The notes beneath the pieces were generated by a model. That model worked only from the letters and a program-made list of their open reading frames with translations. It was not told the origin of the DNA and did not search any database. From Flavobacterium psychrophilum (GTDB taxonomy: Bacteria; Bacteroidota; Bacteroidia; Flavobacteriales; Flavobacteriaceae), in the NCBI GenBank assembly GCA_945860385.1, contig CAMAQD010000001.1, positions 127,208-191,207 on the forward strand: a DNA stretch of 64,000 nt, read 5' to 3'. Position numbers and translations under genes: made by a program. Below are positions 61,807-64,000 of the stretch, one piece after another. Positions within the stretch are counted from its first letter, which is position 1. Each line of letters begins with the position of its first letter.

Positions 61807-64000
61807 TACGAGTTCCGATAAAGCTGGATTTAGACTTCAATATATGGAAGTTTATAATTGGGGAACATTTCACGAGAAGATTTTTAAGATTAATCCACAA
61901 GGAAATAATTCATTGTTGACAGGAGCTAACGCATCTGGAAAAAGCACTTACATTGATGCACTGTTAACTTTATTAGTTCCTGTTAAAAAAGATAGATTTT
62001 ATAATCAGTCATCAGGAGTTGACAAGAAAGGCGATAGAACTGAAGAAACCTATGTTTACGGAAATTATGGAAACATACAACGAGAAGGCGAACTAAGTAT
62101 TACACCACAGAAATTAAGGGATAAATCAACCTTTTCGGTTATTCTTGCATCATTTTCAAACACTGACCAAAAGAATATTACAGTTTTCCAAGTGAGGTGG
62201 TTTTCTAATGGTGAATTGAGAAGGGCTTTTGGAATTGCTCACGTTCAATTAGAAATTGAAAAGGATTTTGGTGATTTTGATGGTAAAGGAATTTGGAAAA
62301 AACGTTTAGAAAAAATCTACAATTCAAATAGCACAAAAAAGAAAATAGAATTTTTGGATGGGCCAACCTCCTACGCAGAAAGAATTGCGCACTTGTTTGG
62401 TATGCGTTCAACAAAAGCACTAAGTCTATTTAATCAAGTTGTTGGTGTTAAAGTATTAGAGGACTTAGATGATTTTATCAGAACCAATATGCTCGAAGAG
62501 CAAGATGCAGAAACAGAGTTCATCCAGCTAAAAGAGAGCTTTTTGACTTTGATGGATGCCAAAACCAATATTGAAAAAGCAAAAGAACAAATTGCTCAAC
62601 TAACTCCTATCAATGATATCGCAAATAGACTCAGTGAAATTCAGTCTGAATTAGTTCGATTAAATAAATCTAAGGAACTTGGGGTTTATTGGTTTGCAAA
62701 GAAGAATGTGGAACTTGCCGAGAAGGAACTTGTCAAGAGCAATGAAAATCTGGAAAGTCTCAACCTTGAACTCAACCAATTAAGAACAAAAGAGGAGTCA
62801 TTAAAACAAGAAGAAAGAGCACTATCTATTTCAATAGAAAGTGATGAAGTTGGAAGCAAAATCAAAGACCTAGAAAAAGAGATCAAAAGTTTAATTGGAC
62901 AAAAGGAAACAAGAAGCAGAAAACTAGACCAATACAATAAAATTGCTCAAAGCGTTGAATTAAACACGAACCCAAGTGAAGAAACGTTTAAAGTAAATCG
63001 TGTAATTTCCAACGAGAAAAGATCTGAATTGGAAATAAATAGACAAGACTATGATGAAAAACTAAGGTTATCTAAAAACAAACGAGAGGATTTAAACAGG
63101 CAAATTGAAGAAGGCATTGAAACCATAAAAGCACTTCAAAAGAATAAAAACAATATTGCTGGTCGAGAAGCAGAAATTAGAGATGACATATTAGAACATA
63201 TTGGAGCCACTAAAGAGGAAATTCCATTTATTGGTGAACTTATAAAAGTCAAAGAAGACGAAATAGAATGGGAAATTTCGGCAGAAAAGATTCTTCACAA
63301 TTTTGCATTACGGCTCATTGTTCCTGATAAATATTATAATAAGGTTAACGAGTATGTAAATAGTACTAATTTAAAAGGGAGAATAACCTATCAAAGATTT
63401 AGGAGCTTTACTTCATTGGCAAATATGACCATTAAAAATATTGCTCAAAACGCTCTTATTAATAAATTAGAATTTAAACCTAAGAGTATTTATGTTGATT
63501 GGCTAGAGGATATAATTACGAATCAATACAATTATGCTTGTGTAAATGACTTAAAGGAGTTCAGTTTATATGAAGAGAAAGCCATCACTAAAGAAGGTCT
63601 AATAAAGTTTGCAAAGGGGAAACACGAAAAAGATGATAGACCACATATTTCAAAAAAGGAAAACTTCGTTTTGGGCTGGGATAACAAGGACAAAATCAGA
63701 TTACTCCAAAACGAAATAAAAAACCTTCAAGAAAACGAAAAATTAGCATTACAAGAGAGTCGTCAGATTGAACAAAACATTAAATCCATAGAAAATCAGA
63801 AAGAATCATATTCTGATCTTTTCAAACTATTTACCAAGTATGACGACATAGACTGGAAAACTTTTGCAGAACAAATACAAGATAAAGAAGGACAAAAGAC
63901 TGATTTAGAAAAAACAAACAATCGAGTTCAAGCTCTTCAAAAGCAATTGGAAGAGGTTCAAAGAAAGTTAAAGGAACTATCTGATGATGTTATTAAAGGT
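61790..64000 (+). CDS. jetC: Wadjet subunit JetC, SMC-like ATPase (truncated by window end)
   Basis: 737 codons are visible before the window ends in frame, about two thirds of a normal JetC. Residues 16-53, FRLQYMEVYNWGTFHEK then LTGANASGKST (Walker A), are the JetC N-terminal signature. Long coiled coil (about 245-350) is followed by a hinge-like region (about 460-640), then further coiled coil. JetC is the MukB-like ATPase that drives loop extrusion. ATG 61790, inside the end of jetB, is taken as the start; ATG 61844 is an alternative. Walker B and the signature motif, and jetD, would lie beyond 64000. Confidence 0.9.
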   Translation, partial: MLSLFSTSSDKAGFRLQYMEVYNWGTFHEKIFKINPQGNNSLLTGANASGKSTYIDALLTLLVPVKKDRFYNQSSGVDKKGDRTEETYVYGNYGNIQREGELSITPQKLRDKSTFSVILASFSNTDQKNITVFQVRWFSNGELRRAFGIAHVQLEIEKDFGDFDGKGIWKKRLEKIYNSNSTKKKIEFLDGPTSYAERIAHLFGMRSTKALSLFNQVVGVKVLEDLDDFIRTNMLEEQDAETEFIQLKESFLTLMDAKTNIEKAKEQIAQLTPINDIANRLSEIQSELVRLNKSKELGVYWFAKKNVELAEKELVKSNENLESLNLELNQLRTKEESLKQEERALSISIESDEVGSKIKDLEKEIKSLIGQKETRSRKLDQYNKIAQSVELNTNPSEETFKVNRVISNEKRSELEINRQDYDEKLRLSKNKREDLNRQIEEGIETIKALQKNKNNIAGREAEIRDDILEHIGATKEEIPFIGELIKVKEDEIEWEISAEKILHNFALRLIVPDKYYNKVNEYVNSTNLKGRITYQRFRSFTSLANMTIKNIAQNALINKLEFKPKSIYVDWLEDIITNQYNYACVNDLKEFSLYEEKAITKEGLIKFAKGKHEKDDRPHISKKENFVLGWDNKDKIRLLQNEIKNLQENEKLALQESRQIEQNIKSIENQKESYSDLFKLFTKYDDIDWKTFAEQIQDKEGQKTDLEKTNNRVQALQKQLEEVQRKLKELSDDVIKG

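Overview
The window is AT-rich chromosomal DNA from a member of the Bacteroidetes, most likely Flavobacterium or a close relative. The grounds are the gene families (Flavobacteriia-type omega subunit, FabV, RprX/RprY-like two-component pair, DUF4835, DUF6495- and DUF6913-like proteins), promoters of the Bacteroidetes form TTTG-N19-TAnnTTTG, A/T-rich translation start regions with little Shine-Dalgarno signal, and intergenic repeats of the kind seen in flavobacterial genomes. No tRNA, rRNA or CRISPR array was seen.

Region 1 (1-32,500) is mostly core genome. It opens with the tail of a Gfo/Idh/MocA oxidoreductase, then a two-gene putative restriction-modification unit (273-1886) that appears inserted before hbd and the yggS gene. 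A four-helix-bundle gene flanked by hexanucleotide GGCAAT repeats follows, then an exonuclease/GIY-YIG protein, a K+ channel, miaA and an acyl-ACP thioesterase. On the minus strand come the runs glycosyltransferase-coaE-rprX-rprY, fabV, and DUF6913-dapA-bamD-rpoZ-coaBC-DUF4835-recN. A 5'-nucleotidase split over two genes, two YhhN-like membrane proteins, DUF6495-ligA, rpsF-rpsR-rplI, a LytTR regulator, priA, a BrkB-family protein and menB complete it.

Region 2 (32,500-54,000) is accessory. It holds a DUF3943 protein, hydrolases, a P1 peptidase, a Crp-like regulator, and a long minus-strand run of secreted or lipoprotein genes (41,166-50,975) that includes a SUMF1-like protein, a TlpA-like thioredoxin, a MORN/YwqK-TPR protein, a WG-repeat protein and a beta-propeller protein. 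The region is full of dispersed repeats, segmental duplications and gene fragments: a frameshifted CocE-type hydrolase tail, a beta-propeller C-terminal fragment, a copied signal-peptide segment and a possible transposase N-terminus. Six copies of a repeat with a CTCGTC-GCA-GACGAG hairpin punctuate it.

Region 3 (54,025-64,000) is a defence island. A four-gene plus-strand cassette encodes a NUDIX hydrolase, a PLD-SF2 helicase with a DUF3427-like C-terminus, an HNH nuclease, and a methyltransferase fused to a HIT domain. Overlapping ends (4 and 13 bp) join genes 1-2 and 3-4; this looks like an uncharacterised defence or nucleic-acid repair module. It is followed, behind its own promoter-like box, by jetA, jetB and the first 737 codons of jetC of a Wadjet anti-plasmid condensin system. 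jetD should lie just past the window.
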